This document shows positions 38,641 through 51,595 of a stretch of 64,000 nucleotides of DNA, one piece after another. The position numbers and the translations under genes were made by a program. The DNA comes from Citrobacter amalonaticus. GTDB taxonomy: Bacteria > Pseudomonadota > Gammaproteobacteria > Enterobacterales > Enterobacteriaceae. Within the stretch, counting starts at the first letter, position 1. Each line of letters begins with the position of its first letter. The notes beneath the pieces were generated by a model, which saw only the letters and a program-made list of their open reading frames with translations, was not told where the DNA came from and ran no database searches. Where the stretch lies: assembly GCA_028994555.1 (NCBI GenBank), contig JARDVN010000001.1, positions 1,488,001 through 1,552,000 of the forward strand. The letters run 5' to 3'.

Positions 38641-38664
38641 GGTATAACAGGTATAAAGGTATGC
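38641..38664 (+). promoter_or_regulatory. NanR operator repeats before nanA
   Basis: Three direct repeats occur at nine-base steps: GGTATA (38641), GGTATA (38650) and GGTATG (38659). E. coli NanR binds such GGTATA repeats at the nanA promoter. The last copy ends in G instead of A. Confidence 0.85.
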
Positions 38665-38697
38665 AGTCAGATAACACTAATCAAGACAGAGGTCGTT

Positions 38698-39591
38698 ATG
38701 GCAAAAGATTTACGAGGCGTAATGCCAGCGTTGTTAACCCCTTTCGATAACCAACAGAAACTGGATATTGAGAGCCTGCGCCGACTGGTGCGTTTCAACA
38801 TCGCGCAGGGAATCGATGGGTTGTACGTGGGCGGCTCCACCGGTGAAGCCTTTGTGCAGAGCTGTGCGGAAAGGGAGCAGGTGCTGGAAGTGGTCGCGGA
38901 AGAGGCGAAGGGCAAGGTCACGCTGATCGCTCATGTTGGAACAGTCAGCACCCACGAGAGCCAGCAGCTCGCCCGTGCAGCGCATCGTTGCGGTTTTGAC
39001 GCCGTCTCAGCGGTGACGCCGTTCTACTATCCGTTCAGCTTTGAAGAGCACTGCGATCATTACCGGGCCATTATTGATTCGGCGGATGGTTTGCCGATGG
39101 TGGTCTATAACATACCGGCGTTAAGCGGCGTGAAGTTAACGCTGGATCAGATCAACACGCTGGTGACGTTGCCTGGTGTAGGCGCACTGAAGCAAACATC
39201 GGGCGATCTGTTCCAGATGGAGCAGATCCGTCGCGAGCATCCGGATCTGGTGCTTTATAACGGTTATGACGAAATTTTCGCTTCAGGCCTGCTGGCGGGA
39301 GCAGATGGCGGTATCGGCAGCACTTACAACATCATGGGCTGGCGCTATCTGGGAATTGTGAAAGCGCTCAAAGAAGGTGACATCCGGACAGCGCAAAAGC
39401 TGCAAACAGAGTGCAATAAGGTTATCGATCTCCTCATTAAGGCTGGCGTGTTCCGCGGGCTGAAAACGGTTCTGCACTATATGGACGTGGTTTCTGTCCC
39501 GCTGTGCCGCAAACCGTTTGCCCCTGTGGATGAAAAATACGTGCCTGCATTGAAAGCACTGGCGGAACAATTGCTGGCGGAACGTTCCTGA
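38698..39591 (+). CDS. nanA: N-acetylneuraminate lyase
   Basis: NanA splits sialic acid into N-acetylmannosamine and pyruvate. The 297-residue TIM-barrel protein belongs to the DHDPS/NAL family: GGSTGEAF (pyruvate binding), the catalytic tyrosine in [12 protein letters not shown] and the Schiff-base lysine in [15 protein letters not shown]. It is the first gene of nanATEK-yhcH, 133 bp after nanR. The frame is intact. Confidence 0.97.
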   Translation: MAKDLRGVMPALLTPFDNQQKLDIESLRRLVRFNIAQGIDGLYVGGSTGEAFVQSCAEREQVLEVVAEEAKGKVTLIAHVGTVSTHESQQLARAAHRCGFDAVSAVTPFYYPFSFEEHCDHYRAIIDSADGLPMVVYNIPALSGVKLTLDQINTLVTLPGVGALKQTSGDLFQMEQIRREHPDLVLYNGYDEIFASGLLAGADGGIGSTYNIMGWRYLGIVKALKEGDIRTAQKLQTECNKVIDLLIKAGVFRGLKTVLHYMDVVSVPLCRKPFAPVDEKYVPALKALAEQLLAERS

Positions 39592-39597
39592 CGGGGT

Positions 39598-39682
39598 GCC
39601 GGATGGCGCTGACGCTTATCCGGCCAACAAAACACAACAGAACACGATACGTAGGCCGGATAAGGCGAAGCCGCCATCCGGC
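39598..39682. repeat. Pair of inverted REP elements (BIME) between nanA and nanT
   Basis: Two REP units in opposite orientation lie at 39598-39625 (GCCGGATGGCGCTGACGCTT then ATCCGGCC) and 39651-39682 (GTAGGCCGGATAAGGCGAAG then CCGCCATCCGGC), the classic enterobacterial BIME form. Between cistrons of one operon it can stabilise upstream mRNA or lower downstream expression, here nanA over nanT. Confidence 0.9.
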
Positions 39683-39713
39683 AATACAATAAAGAAATCG
39701 TCGGGAGAGTAAA

Positions 39714-41205
39714 ATGAGTACTTCTACCCAAAGCATCCCGTGGTATCGCCATCTCAACCGGGCTCAATGGCGGGCATTTTCTGCCGCATGGCTGGGATAT
39801 TTGTTGGATGGTTTTGATTTTGTGTTGATTGCTCTTGTGCTGACGGAAGTGCAAGGAGAGTTCGGGCTGACGACGGTTCAGGCGGCGAGCCTGATTTCGG
39901 CAGCCTTTATTTCCCGCTGGTTTGGCGGGTTAATGCTGGGCGCAATGGGCGACCGTTATGGGCGTCGACTGGCGATGGTCACCAGTATTATTCTGTTTTC
40001 CATGGGGACGCTGGCCTGTGGTTTTGCGCCGGGTTACACCACCATGTTTATCGCCCGACTGGTGATTGGCATGGGGATGGCAGGCGAATACGGCTCCAGT
40101 GCGACCTATGTTATTGAAAGCTGGCCGAAACACCTGCGCAATAAAGCCAGTGGTTTTCTAATCTCAGGTTTCTCCGTTGGCGCCGTCATCGCAGCTCAGG
40201 TGTACAGCCTGGTGGTGCCGGTCTGGGGCTGGCGCGCGCTGTTCTTCATTGGCATTCTGCCGATTATTTTTGCCCTCTGGCTGCGCAAAAACATACCAGA
40301 AGCTGAGGACTGGAAAGAGAAGCATGCAGGCAAAGCGCCGGTACGTACGATGGTCGATATTCTTTACCGGGGTGATCATCGCGTCGTCAATATTCTGATG
40401 ACGATGGCGGCCGCGACGGCACTGTGGTTCTGCTTTGCCGGTGACCTGCAAAATGCAGCGATTGTCGCGGTGCTGGGGTTGTTGTGTGCGGTGATCTTTA
40501 TCAGCTTTATGGTGCAAAGCAGCGGCAAGCGCTGGCCAACGGGCGTGATGCTCATGATCGTTGTCCTGTTCGCTTTCCTCTACTCGTGGCCGATTCAGGC
40601 ATTGCTGCCTACTTATCTGAAAACGGAACTGGCATACGATCCTTCCACCGTGGCGCGGGTGCTGTTCTTTAGCGGTTTTGGCGCGGCGGTCGGCTGCTGC
40701 GTGGGGGGCTTCCTCGGTGACTGGCTGGGGACCCGCAAAGCTTATGTATGTAGCCTGCTGGCCTCGCAGGTGCTAATCATTCCGGTGTTTGCGATTGGCG
40801 GTACCAACGTCTGGGTACTTGGTTTGCTTCTGTTTTTCCAGCAGATGTTGGGGCAAGGGATTTCGGGGATTTTACCGAAACTGATTGGCGGTTATTTCGA
40901 TACCGATCAACGTGCCGCCGGTCTGGGCTTCACCTATAACGTCGGGGCGCTCGGCGGAGCACTGGCACCGATTCTGGGGGGCGCTGATTGCCCAGCGACT
41001 GGATCTGGGTACTGCGCTGGGCTCGCTCTCTTTCAGCCTGACCTTTGTGGTTATCCTGTTGATTGGTCTGGATATGCCATCCCGCGTCCAGCGCTGGCTG
41101 CGACCAGAGGCGCTGCGTACGCATGATGCTATCGACGGTAAACCGTTTAGCGGCGCCATCCCGTTCGGCGGTGATAAAAGCCCCTTAGTCAAAAGCAAAA
41201 GTTAA
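39714..41205 (+). CDS. nanT: Sialic acid transporter NanT (apparent frameshift)
   Basis: NanT is a major-facilitator proton symporter for N-acetylneuraminate. It has 14 predicted helices, MFS motifs [13 protein letters not shown] (loop 2-3) and [19 protein letters not shown], plus the extra central helix pair typical of NanT. The frame breaks at G6 40976-40981 after APILG; removing one base gives 496 residues, the E. coli length, ending [11 protein letters not shown]. Confidence 0.95.
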
Positions 41206-41252
41206 TCCATTTGCCCGGTCATGCACCGGGCAATACTCGTAAGGGAAGAAGC

Positions 41253-41938
41253 ATGTCGTTACTTACACAACTGGATAAAAGCATTGCCGCGCGTGGTGGT
41301 CTGATAGTTTCCTGCCAGCCGGTTCCCGGCAGCCCGCTGGATAAACCTGAGATTGTGGCGGCGATGGCGCTGGCAGCTGAGCAGGCGGGGGCCGTCGCGT
41401 TACGTATTGAAGGTGTTGAGAATCTTAAGGCGACGCGTGCCGTGGTTTCCGTACCGATAATCGGCATTCTCAAGCGCGATCTCGCGGATTCACCGGTGCG
41501 CATCACCGCGTTTCTGGAAGATGTCGATGCCCTGGCGCAGGCCGGCGCTGACATTATCGCAATAGATGGCACCGACCGCGTGCGCCCGGTTCCGGTAGCG
41601 TCGCTGCTGGCCCGTATCCATCATCACCAGCTGTTGGCAATGGCCGATTGCTCGACGCGGGAGGACGGCCTGGCCTGTCAGGCACTCGGTGCGGAAATTA
41701 TTGGCACCACGCTTTCGGGTTACACCACGGCAGAAACGCCTGAAGAGCCGGATCTGGCGCTGGTGAAAGCGCTGAGCGAAGCGGGTTGTCGCGTGATTGC
41801 TGAAGGCCGCTACAACACCCCGACGCAGGCTGGCGAAGCGATGCGCCACGGTGCCTGGGCGGTGACGGTGGGATCTGCGATTACCCGTCTGGAGCACATC
41901 TGTGAGTGGTATAACACGGCGCTGAAAAAGGCGGTTTT

Positions 41939-41942
<4 letters not shown>
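41253..41942 (+). CDS. nanE: N-acetylmannosamine-6-phosphate 2-epimerase
   Basis: NanE converts ManNAc-6-P to GlcNAc-6-P. The 229-residue TIM-barrel protein has [39 protein letters not shown] (residues 14-52, read in family order), the lysine in [10 protein letters not shown] and the phosphate-binding [29 protein letters not shown] end. ATG 41253 has AAGGGA upstream. The stop overlaps the nanK start by four bases (ATGA). Confidence 0.96.
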
Positions 41943-43279
<1,337 letters not shown>

Positions 43280-43309
43280 TAATGCCGGATGGTTTTTACC
43301 ATCCGGATT

Positions 43310-43605
43310 GACGTTTTCAGATGGTTAATCAGCGCTTCTTCCAGATCGGATTCCGAATACTCATCTTTCAGATCGAGGAATTCGAGAATAAAGGGATCGC
43401 GTATTGCGTGTTCTGGTAAGACTTCGGGCGCGGTGGGCGCAGCCTGTTGCAGCAAGGCGGGTTTATCATGAGACAGCAGTGTCCGTTCGTAAAACTGAGA
43501 CGCGATTTGCCGATCGAGTTGTCGTACCGACCAGCCGTTGCGTAATGTCTCTTTCTCGTAAATGGTGCGGGCTTCGGGTTTTTTTAACTGACAGGAGACG
43601 GACAT
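43310..43605 (-). pseudogene. yhcG: Remnant of a YhcG-type DUF1016 / PDDEXK nuclease gene
   Basis: About 98 codons on the minus strand (43605 down to about 43312) match the middle of YhcG proteins: KKPEARTIYEKETLRNGWSV, then RQLDRQIASQFYERTLLS of the N-terminal domain, and IRDPFILEFLDLKDEYSESD then LEEALINHL at the start of the nuclease domain. Homology begins abruptly near 43605 and stops near 43312, just where the catalytic nuclease part should follow. A full gene has about 375 codons. E. coli has intact yhcG at this place, next to yhcH. There is no homopolymer here that would rescue it, so this is true decay. Confidence 0.8.
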
Positions 43606-43991
43606 AAGCTGACCAGGGCAGCGGGAATATCCTGGCGAGTTGTACAAGAAGAGGAGATTCCGCAGACAGTGTCTGCGGAATTTCAATGTATTGAAAATAA
43701 AGATAAAAAGTACGTATTTGCCATAGGGTTCTTGTAGAAAAACCACGTTTATAGCGGCGGGTTAAATCTACGGACAGGTGCTCAATCAGTTTAGCACCTA
43801 GTTACAGATTGAAAATATATCGCTATCAGTACACTTAAGTGGATATACGGTCAATTCTTCTCAGCCCATTACATTTACTTACGGCGAAATTTGCGAGCCG
43901 CTTTCGAAGAATGAAGGTGGGATAGTGCGAAGAGTAAGGGGGACTCCCCTCTCTGATCGCGTACTCAGAGCAGGGGAGTCAGAAAGGTTTA
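43606..43991. other. Intergenic region yhcG remnant-gltD with large hairpin
   Basis: No gene was seen. At 43942-43980 a long inverted repeat (GACTCCCCT-CTCTGA against TCAGAG-C-AGGGGAGTC, eight-base loop) lies 11 bases past the gltD stop. It lacks a T run but is the probable end of the gltBD transcript. Confidence 0.6.
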
Positions 43992-45422
<1,431 letters not shown>

Positions 45423-48400
45423 TTACTGCGCCTGCACGCGCAGCTCTGCTGCGCTACGACTACGGTGACCCAACAGTGCTTTTACATCACTGGACTTCGG
45501 CTTAACCAGCGCGAATTTGTTAGCGAAGGCTGACCAGTTAGCCAGGATCTCTTCCCCGCGCTGTGAACCGGTATGCTGCACGTGTTCGGTGATCAGGCCA
45601 CGCAGATGCTCTTCGTGGATAGCCAGTTCATCAACGCCCAGCACTTCGACCAGTTCCGGGTTTACGCGTTTACGGAACTCACCATCTTCGTCCAGCACAT
45701 AGGCGAACCCGCCCGTCATACCCGCGCCGAAGTTCACCCCGGTTTTGCCGAGGATACAGACGATCCCGCCGGTCATGTATTCACACCCGTTGTCGCCAAT
45801 CCCTTCTACCACGGTAATTGCGCCGGAGTTACGCACGGCAAAACGTTCGCCTGCCCGCCCTGCGGCATACAGACGACCACCGGTCGCGCCATACAGGCAG
45901 GTGTTACCGATGATGCTGGCTTCATGGCTGCGGAAAGCGGAACCGACCGGTGGACGCACCGCCAGCAAACCACCCGCCATGCCTTTACCGACATAGTCGT
46001 TAGCATCGCCGGTCAGGTACAGCTCCACGCCGCCCGCGTTCCAGACGCCAAAGCTCTGGCCTGCCGTGCCGTTGAAGTACGCTTTAATCGGGTCAGAGGC
46101 CAGCCCCTGGTCACCATGTGTCTGGGCAATGTACCCAGAGAGCGACGCGCCAACGGAACGATCGGTGTTGCGAATATCGAACCAGAAGGTTTTGCTCTGG
46201 CGCTCATCGACATACGGTTTCGCCTGTTGCAGTAACTGCGCGTTCAGCACGCCATTATCAAACGGCGGATTGTTTTCGGTGCAGTGCAACGCTTTGCCGG
46301 GATGCGGCTCCGCGGTTTCCAGCAGTCGGGACAGTTCCAGTTTTTGCTGTTTGGCGGTAAACCCGTCCAGCTCCTTGAGCAGGTCGGTACGGCCAATCAG
46401 GTCCACAAGACGCGTCACGCCAAGCTGCGCCATCAGTTCGCGCGTTTCGCGAGCGATAAACTCAAAGTAGTTGGTCACTTTAAACGGCAGACCGTGATAA
46501 TGGTTCTTGCGCAGTTTGTCGTCCTGGGTTGCCACACCGGTTGCACAGTTGTTGAGATGGCAAATACGCAGGTATTTACAGCCCAGCGCTACCATCGGGC
46601 CGGTACCGAAGCCGAAGCTTTCAGCACCGAGGATCGCCGCTTTGATGATATCCACGCCGGTTTTCAGACCACCATCGACCTGTAAACGAATCTTGTGACG
46701 CAGGCCGTTGGCAACCAGCGCTTGCTGAGTTTCCACCAGCCCCAGTTCCCACGGACAACCCGCGTATTTCACCGAGGAGAGCGGACTTGCGCCCGTACCG
46801 CCGTCATAACCGGCGATGGTGATCAGGTCAGCGTAGGCTTTCGCCACGCCGGTAGCGATGGTACCGACGCCCGGTTCGGACACCAGCTTCACGGAGATCA
46901 TCGCCTTCGGGTTCACCTGTTTCAGGTCGAAAATGAGCTGCGCTAAATCCTCGATAGAGTAAATATCGTGGTGCGGCGGCGGGGAGATCAGCGTCACGCC
47001 CGGCACCGAGTAGCGCAGTTTGGCGATGTACGGCGTGACTTTATCACCCGGTAGCTGACCGCCTTCGCCCGGTTTCGCGCCCTGCGCGACTTTAATCTGA
47101 ATCACGTCGGCGTTGACCAGATATGCTGGCGTTACGCCAAAGCGACCGGAAGCCACCTGTTTGATGCGGGAGACTTTGTTGGTGCCGTAGCGTGCCGGGT
47201 CTTCGCCGCCTTCGCCGGAGTTTGAGTTCCCGCCGATACTGTTCATCGCTTCCGCCAGCGCTTCGTGCGCTTCCGGGCTCAGTGCGCCGATAGACATCGC
47301 CGCGGTATCGAACCGTTTGAACAGTTCGCTCGCCGGTTCAACGTCATCAATGCTGACCGCGTTGTCGCCAGGATTAATCGCCAGCAGATCGCGCAGTGTT
47401 GTCGCGGGACGTTCATTGACCAGTTTTGCGTATTCCTGATAGTCGCTGTACTCACCGCTCTGTACCGCCTGTTGCAGCGTGCGTACCACGTCCGGGTTGT
47501 AAGCGTGGTATTCACCGCCGTGCACATACTTCAGCAGTCCGCCCTGGGGAATCGGTTTACGCGCCAGCCACGCGCGTTTGGACAGGTTCAGCAGGTCCTG
47601 CTGGAAGTCAGCAAAGCCCGCGCCGCCGATGCGACTGACCACGCCCTGGAAGCAGAGATTCACGACATCATCATGCAGGCCCACCGCTTCAAACAGTTTG
47701 GAGCAACGATAGGAAGCGATGGTCGAAATGCCCATTTTGGACATGATTTTGTACAACCCTTTATTGATGCCGTTACGGTAGTTCAGCATCACAGTACGGT
47801 AGTTTTTGGCGATCGCCTGGGTGTCGATCAGACGTCCCAGCGTCTCGTACGCGAGGTACGGGTAGATAGCCGTCGCGCCAAAGCCCAGCAGTACGGCGAA
47901 GTGGTGCGGGTCACGGGCGCTGGCGGTTTCGACGATGATGTTGGCATCGCAGCGCAGGCTCTGTTCTACCAGCCGCGTCTGTACCGCCCCGACCGCCATT
48001 GGGGCCGGGACCGGCAGACGATTTTTGCCGATATTACGATCCGTCAACACCAACAGAACGGTGCCGCTGCGTACCATCTGCTCGGCGGTATCGCACAGTG
48101 CTTTGACCGTCTCTTCCAGCGTGGTTTGCGTCGCATCGAAGGTGATATCCAGCCGGTCAGCACGATAGTGCTCTTCTTTCATCGTGGTGAGCTGTTGGAA
48201 ATCGGAGTACAGCAGAATCGGTGATTTAAAGCTCAGACGGTGCGCCTGACCTTCCGCCTCGCAGAAGACGTTCATCTCGCGACCGATGCTGGTGGCCAGC
48301 GACATGACATGCGCTTCACGCAGCGGATCGATAGGGGGGGTTCGTCACCTGGGCAAACTGCTGACGGAAGTAGTCGTAAATGATGCGCGGCTGGCTGGAA

Positions 48401-49884
48401 AGTACGGCAAATGGGGTATCGTCACCCATTGAACCGACCGCTTCCTGACCGTTTTCGCCGAGCACGCGGAGAACGGAATCCAGCTCTTCGGCGCTGTAGT
48501 TAAACTGTTTCTGGTAGCTGGCGAGTGTATCGTCATCCAGCTCCCGCTGGCCCACCTGATCGTCAGCCAGATCTTCAAACGGCACCAGGCGGCGGACGTT
48601 TTTCTCCATCCACTCTTTATATGGATGGCGGCTTTTCAGGTCGTCATCCGTTTCGGCGGAATGCAGAATGCTACCGCCGCGGGTGTCGATAACCATCAGT
48701 TCGCCAGGGCCGACGCGGCCTTTTTCGACGACTTCGTCAGGCTGGTAGTCCCAGATCCCCACTTCAGACGCGCAGGTGATCAGCTTGTCTTTAGTGATGA
48801 CATAGCGCGCCGGACGCAGACCATTACGGTCGAGGTTACAGGCTGCGAAACGCCCGTCGGACATGACGATACCGGCCGGGCCGTCCCACGGCTCCATATG
48901 CATGGAGTTAAAGTCGAAGAAGGCGCGCAGATCCGGGTCCATATCCGGGTTGTTCTGCCAGGCGGGCGGCACCAGCAGACGCATGGCGCGGATGATGTCC
49001 ATCCCGCCCGCCAGCAGCAGTTCCAGCATGTTATCCATAGAACTGGAGTCGGAGCCGGTTTCGTTAACGAACGGCGCGGCGTCGTGCAGATCCGGGATCA
49101 GCGGGGTCTGGAATTTATAAGTACGGGCGCGAGCCCACTGGCGGTTACCGGTAATGGTGTTGATTTCGCCGTTGTGCGCCAGATAGCGGAACGGCTGTGC
49201 CAGCGGCCAGCGCGGCACGGTGTTCGTGGAGAAGCGCTGGTGAAACAGGCAAATGGCTGATTCCAGACGCAGATCCGCGAGGTCCAGGTAAAAGCGCGGC
49301 AGATCCGCCGGCATACACAGACCTTTATAGATGTTGACCAGGTTTGACAGGCTACAGACGTAGAAGTCTTTGTCTTCCTGCAGGCGTTTTTCAATACGGC
49401 GGCGGGCGATGAACAGACGACGTTCCATATCACGTGGACGCCAGCCCGCAGGCGCATTCACAAAAATTTGTTCAATACGCGGCAGGGAGGAGAGGGCGAT
49501 TTCGCCCAGTACGCCTTCGTTGGTCGGCACATCGCGCCAGCCAACAATCGACAGAGTTTCTTGCTGAAGCTCTTCTTCGACAATACGGCGAGATGCTGCG
49601 GCCAGTTCAGGATCTTTGTTCAGGAAGATCATGCCGACCGCGTAGTTTTTGGCTAAACGCCAGCCGCGCTCTTGCGCAACGATGCGGAAGAAGCGGTCAG
49701 GTTTTTGCAGCAGCAGACCACAACCGTCGCCGGTTTTACCATCAGCGAGGATTGCGCCACGGTGCTGCATACGGGCCAGTGCGTGTATGGCGGTACGCAC
49801 CACCTTGTGGCTAGGTTCGCCTTCTATGTGGGCGATCAGGCCGAAACCACAGTTATCCTTCTCAAGGGATTTATCGTACAACAT
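45423..49884 (-). CDS. gltB: Glutamate synthase large (alpha) subunit (apparent frameshift)
   Basis: GltB forms glutamate from glutamine and 2-oxoglutarate. Domains in order: a short propeptide, then the class II glutaminase starting at Cys12 ([12 protein letters not shown], the nucleophile), the central domain, the FMN and 3Fe-4S synthase domain ([18 protein letters not shown] and the cysteines in [15 protein letters not shown]), and the C-terminal beta-helix. The frame breaks at G7 48334-48340 after VTNPP; with one base less the product is 1486 residues, the E. coli length. The upstream 688-bp gap has room for the distant Lrp sites known in E. coli. Confidence 0.96.
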
Positions 49885-50258
49885 ATCAGTGAACCTCCCC
49901 AGGCTCTGCGTGACCCCTTCCGATACCGTTTGCGCACGGGCACACCAAGAGCATGGCGACGGGGTTTGCGTGTCATACGCTTACCTCGCATTCGCCCTCT
50001 TTATCATCCATTGCGCTTAGGTCAAACAAGTTTGAGGACTTGCTGTCAGAGGGAATCTCAATTACTGCATAAATATGATGAGCACACCGCTCATCCAGAA
50101 AGCTTCCAGCGGATTTCCAACTTATCGGGAATCCACACACAGGTCAAATGGCAATCTTATTTATCAAATAATGTGCTATAGAGCATGTATATTGATGAAA
50201 ATATTAAAGATATTATCATTTTGACATTGAATTAACGTTCTGGAAACGAGACGAGGAG

Positions 50259-50274
50259 TGTGATCTGTCTCACT
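50259..50274. promoter_or_regulatory. Candidate CRP site between gltB and yhcC
   Basis: TGTGATCTGTCTCACT matches TGTGA-N6-TCACA in nine of ten core positions. It lies about 375 bp from gltB and 300 bp from yhcC. Its target is uncertain. Confidence 0.55.
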
Positions 50275-50480
50275 GTCATAACCGCTTGTTAGCTCATGTC
50301 TTCGCTTTATTCATCGTCAGATGCAGTGTTTTATGCTGGTTTGTTGTGGTATGGCGTTTCATGATACTGTTTTTGCGCAATCGACGTCAGAAGATAAAAA
50401 AAATGGCCGGGGATAAGGAAAAGTAATTGGCTGGGTTGTGAATGAAATATCGTTTATTTCGAATATATATGCAAATGATA

Positions 50481-50541
50481 AAAGCCTGCCGGGGCGATTG
50501 ATCCAGGTCATCGCCGACAAGGGCTAAAAATGGCAGGCTTT
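50481..50541. repeat. Nested inverted repeat upstream of yhcC
   Basis: Outer arms AAAGCCTGCC (50481-50490) and GGCAGGCTTT (50532-50541) are perfect ten-mers; inner arms GGCGAT (50493-50498) and ATCGCC (50510-50515) form a second stem. Read rightward it ends 31 bases before yhcC, followed by GGCCTCTTTT. It could be a leader structure of yhcC, a terminator or the end of a small RNA. Confidence 0.6.
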
Positions 50542-50572
50542 GGCCTCTTTTCAAGGCGCGGTCTATCAGATT

Positions 50573-51502
50573 ATGCAGTTACAGAAATTAGTCAATATGT
50601 TTGGTGGGGATCTTTCTCGTCGTTATGGGCAAAAGGTGCATAAACTGACGCTTCACGGCGGATTCAGCTGTCCGAATCGCGATGGCACCATCGGACGCGG
50701 CGGCTGTACTTTCTGTAATGTTGCCTCTTTTGCGGATGAAGCGCAGCAGCATCATTCGATCGCCGAACAACTCGCACATCAGGCGCATCTGGTTAATCGC
50801 GCGAAACGCTATCTGGCCTATTTTCAGGCCTATACCAGTACCTTTGCTGAAGTACAGGTGTTGCGCTCGATGTACCAGCAGGCCGTCAGCCAGGCCAGTA
50901 TCGTCGGGTTGTGCGTGGGAACACGCCCCGACTGCGTACCGGATGCGGTGCTCGATCTGCTTTGCCAATATAAAGACCAGGGCTACGAAGTGTGGCTGGA
51001 ACTGGGGTTGCAGACCGCGCATGACAAAACCCTGCACCGCATCAATCGCGGCCATGATTTTGCCTGTTACCAACGCACGACCCGCCTTGCCCGTGAGCGC
51101 GGTCTGAAAGTTTGTTCGCACCTTATAGTCGGCCTGCCGGGAGAAGGGCAAGCGGAATGCCTGCAAACGCTCGAACGGGTGGTTGACACCGGAGTGGATG
51201 GCATCAAACTGCATCCGTTACATATCGTGAAGGGCAGCATTATGGCAAAAGCCTGGGAAGCAGGGCGTCTGAACGGGATCGAACTGGATGACTACACGCA
51301 AACCGCAGGCGAAATGATCCGGCATACGCCGCCAGAAGTGATTTATCATCGCATTTCTGCCAGTGCACGACGCCCCACGTTACTGGCACCGCTGTGGTGC
51401 GAAAACCGCTGGACCGGAATGGTCGAGCTGGATCGTTATCTGAATACGCTCGGCGTGCAGGGTTCTGCGCTCGGACGGGCATGGGTTCCGCCCGGAACCT
51501 GA
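50573..51502 (+). CDS. yhcC: Radical SAM protein YhcC
   Basis: The 309-residue protein belongs to the YhcC subgroup of radical SAM enzymes, whose substrate is unknown. The cluster site is unusual: FSCPNRDGTIGRGGCTFCN (residues about 31-49), a CX11CX2C spacing instead of CX3CX2C. GTRPDCVPDAVLDLL and LELGLQTAHDKTLHRINRGH follow. ATG 50573 matches the conserved MQLQKLVNMFGG start; the frame extends upstream to 50540 without homology. It precedes arcB by 93 bp, as in E. coli. Confidence 0.93.
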   Translation: MQLQKLVNMFGGDLSRRYGQKVHKLTLHGGFSCPNRDGTIGRGGCTFCNVASFADEAQQHHSIAEQLAHQAHLVNRAKRYLAYFQAYTSTFAEVQVLRSMYQQAVSQASIVGLCVGTRPDCVPDAVLDLLCQYKDQGYEVWLELGLQTAHDKTLHRINRGHDFACYQRTTRLARERGLKVCSHLIVGLPGEGQAECLQTLERVVDTGVDGIKLHPLHIVKGSIMAKAWEAGRLNGIELDDYTQTAGEMIRHTPPEVIYHRISASARRPTLLAPLWCENRWTGMVELDRYLNTLGVQGSALGRAWVPPGT

Positions 51503-51595
51503 AGTATGACGGGCATTCGCATTTCTTGCACATTCTCTAACGTCTTGCCCAGAATTGAGTATTATTGTGCCAGGTTGTCGTAAAGGAAATCCCTG

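Larger units (their letters stand above)
49885..50572. promoter_or_regulatory. Long divergent region gltB-yhcC
   Basis: This is the longest gene-free stretch in the window (688 bp). It must hold the gltBD promoter, and in E. coli Lrp activates from far upstream. AT-rich bent-looking tracts lie at 50150-50240. A CRP-like site is at 50259-50274 and a nested inverted repeat at 50481-50541; both are listed separately. No convincing gene was seen. Confidence 0.55.

Noticed and set aside
47265..48224. 319-codon frame opposite gltB, and a 302-codon frame opposite gltD (44175-45083)
   Set aside because: Both are antisense to conserved glutamate synthase genes and show no known motifs or plausible ribosome sites.
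51498..51520. ERIC-like stretch after yhcC (CTGAAGTATGACGGGCAT)
   Set aside because: Only about 18 bases resemble one end of an ERIC element; the 127-bp palindrome is not present.
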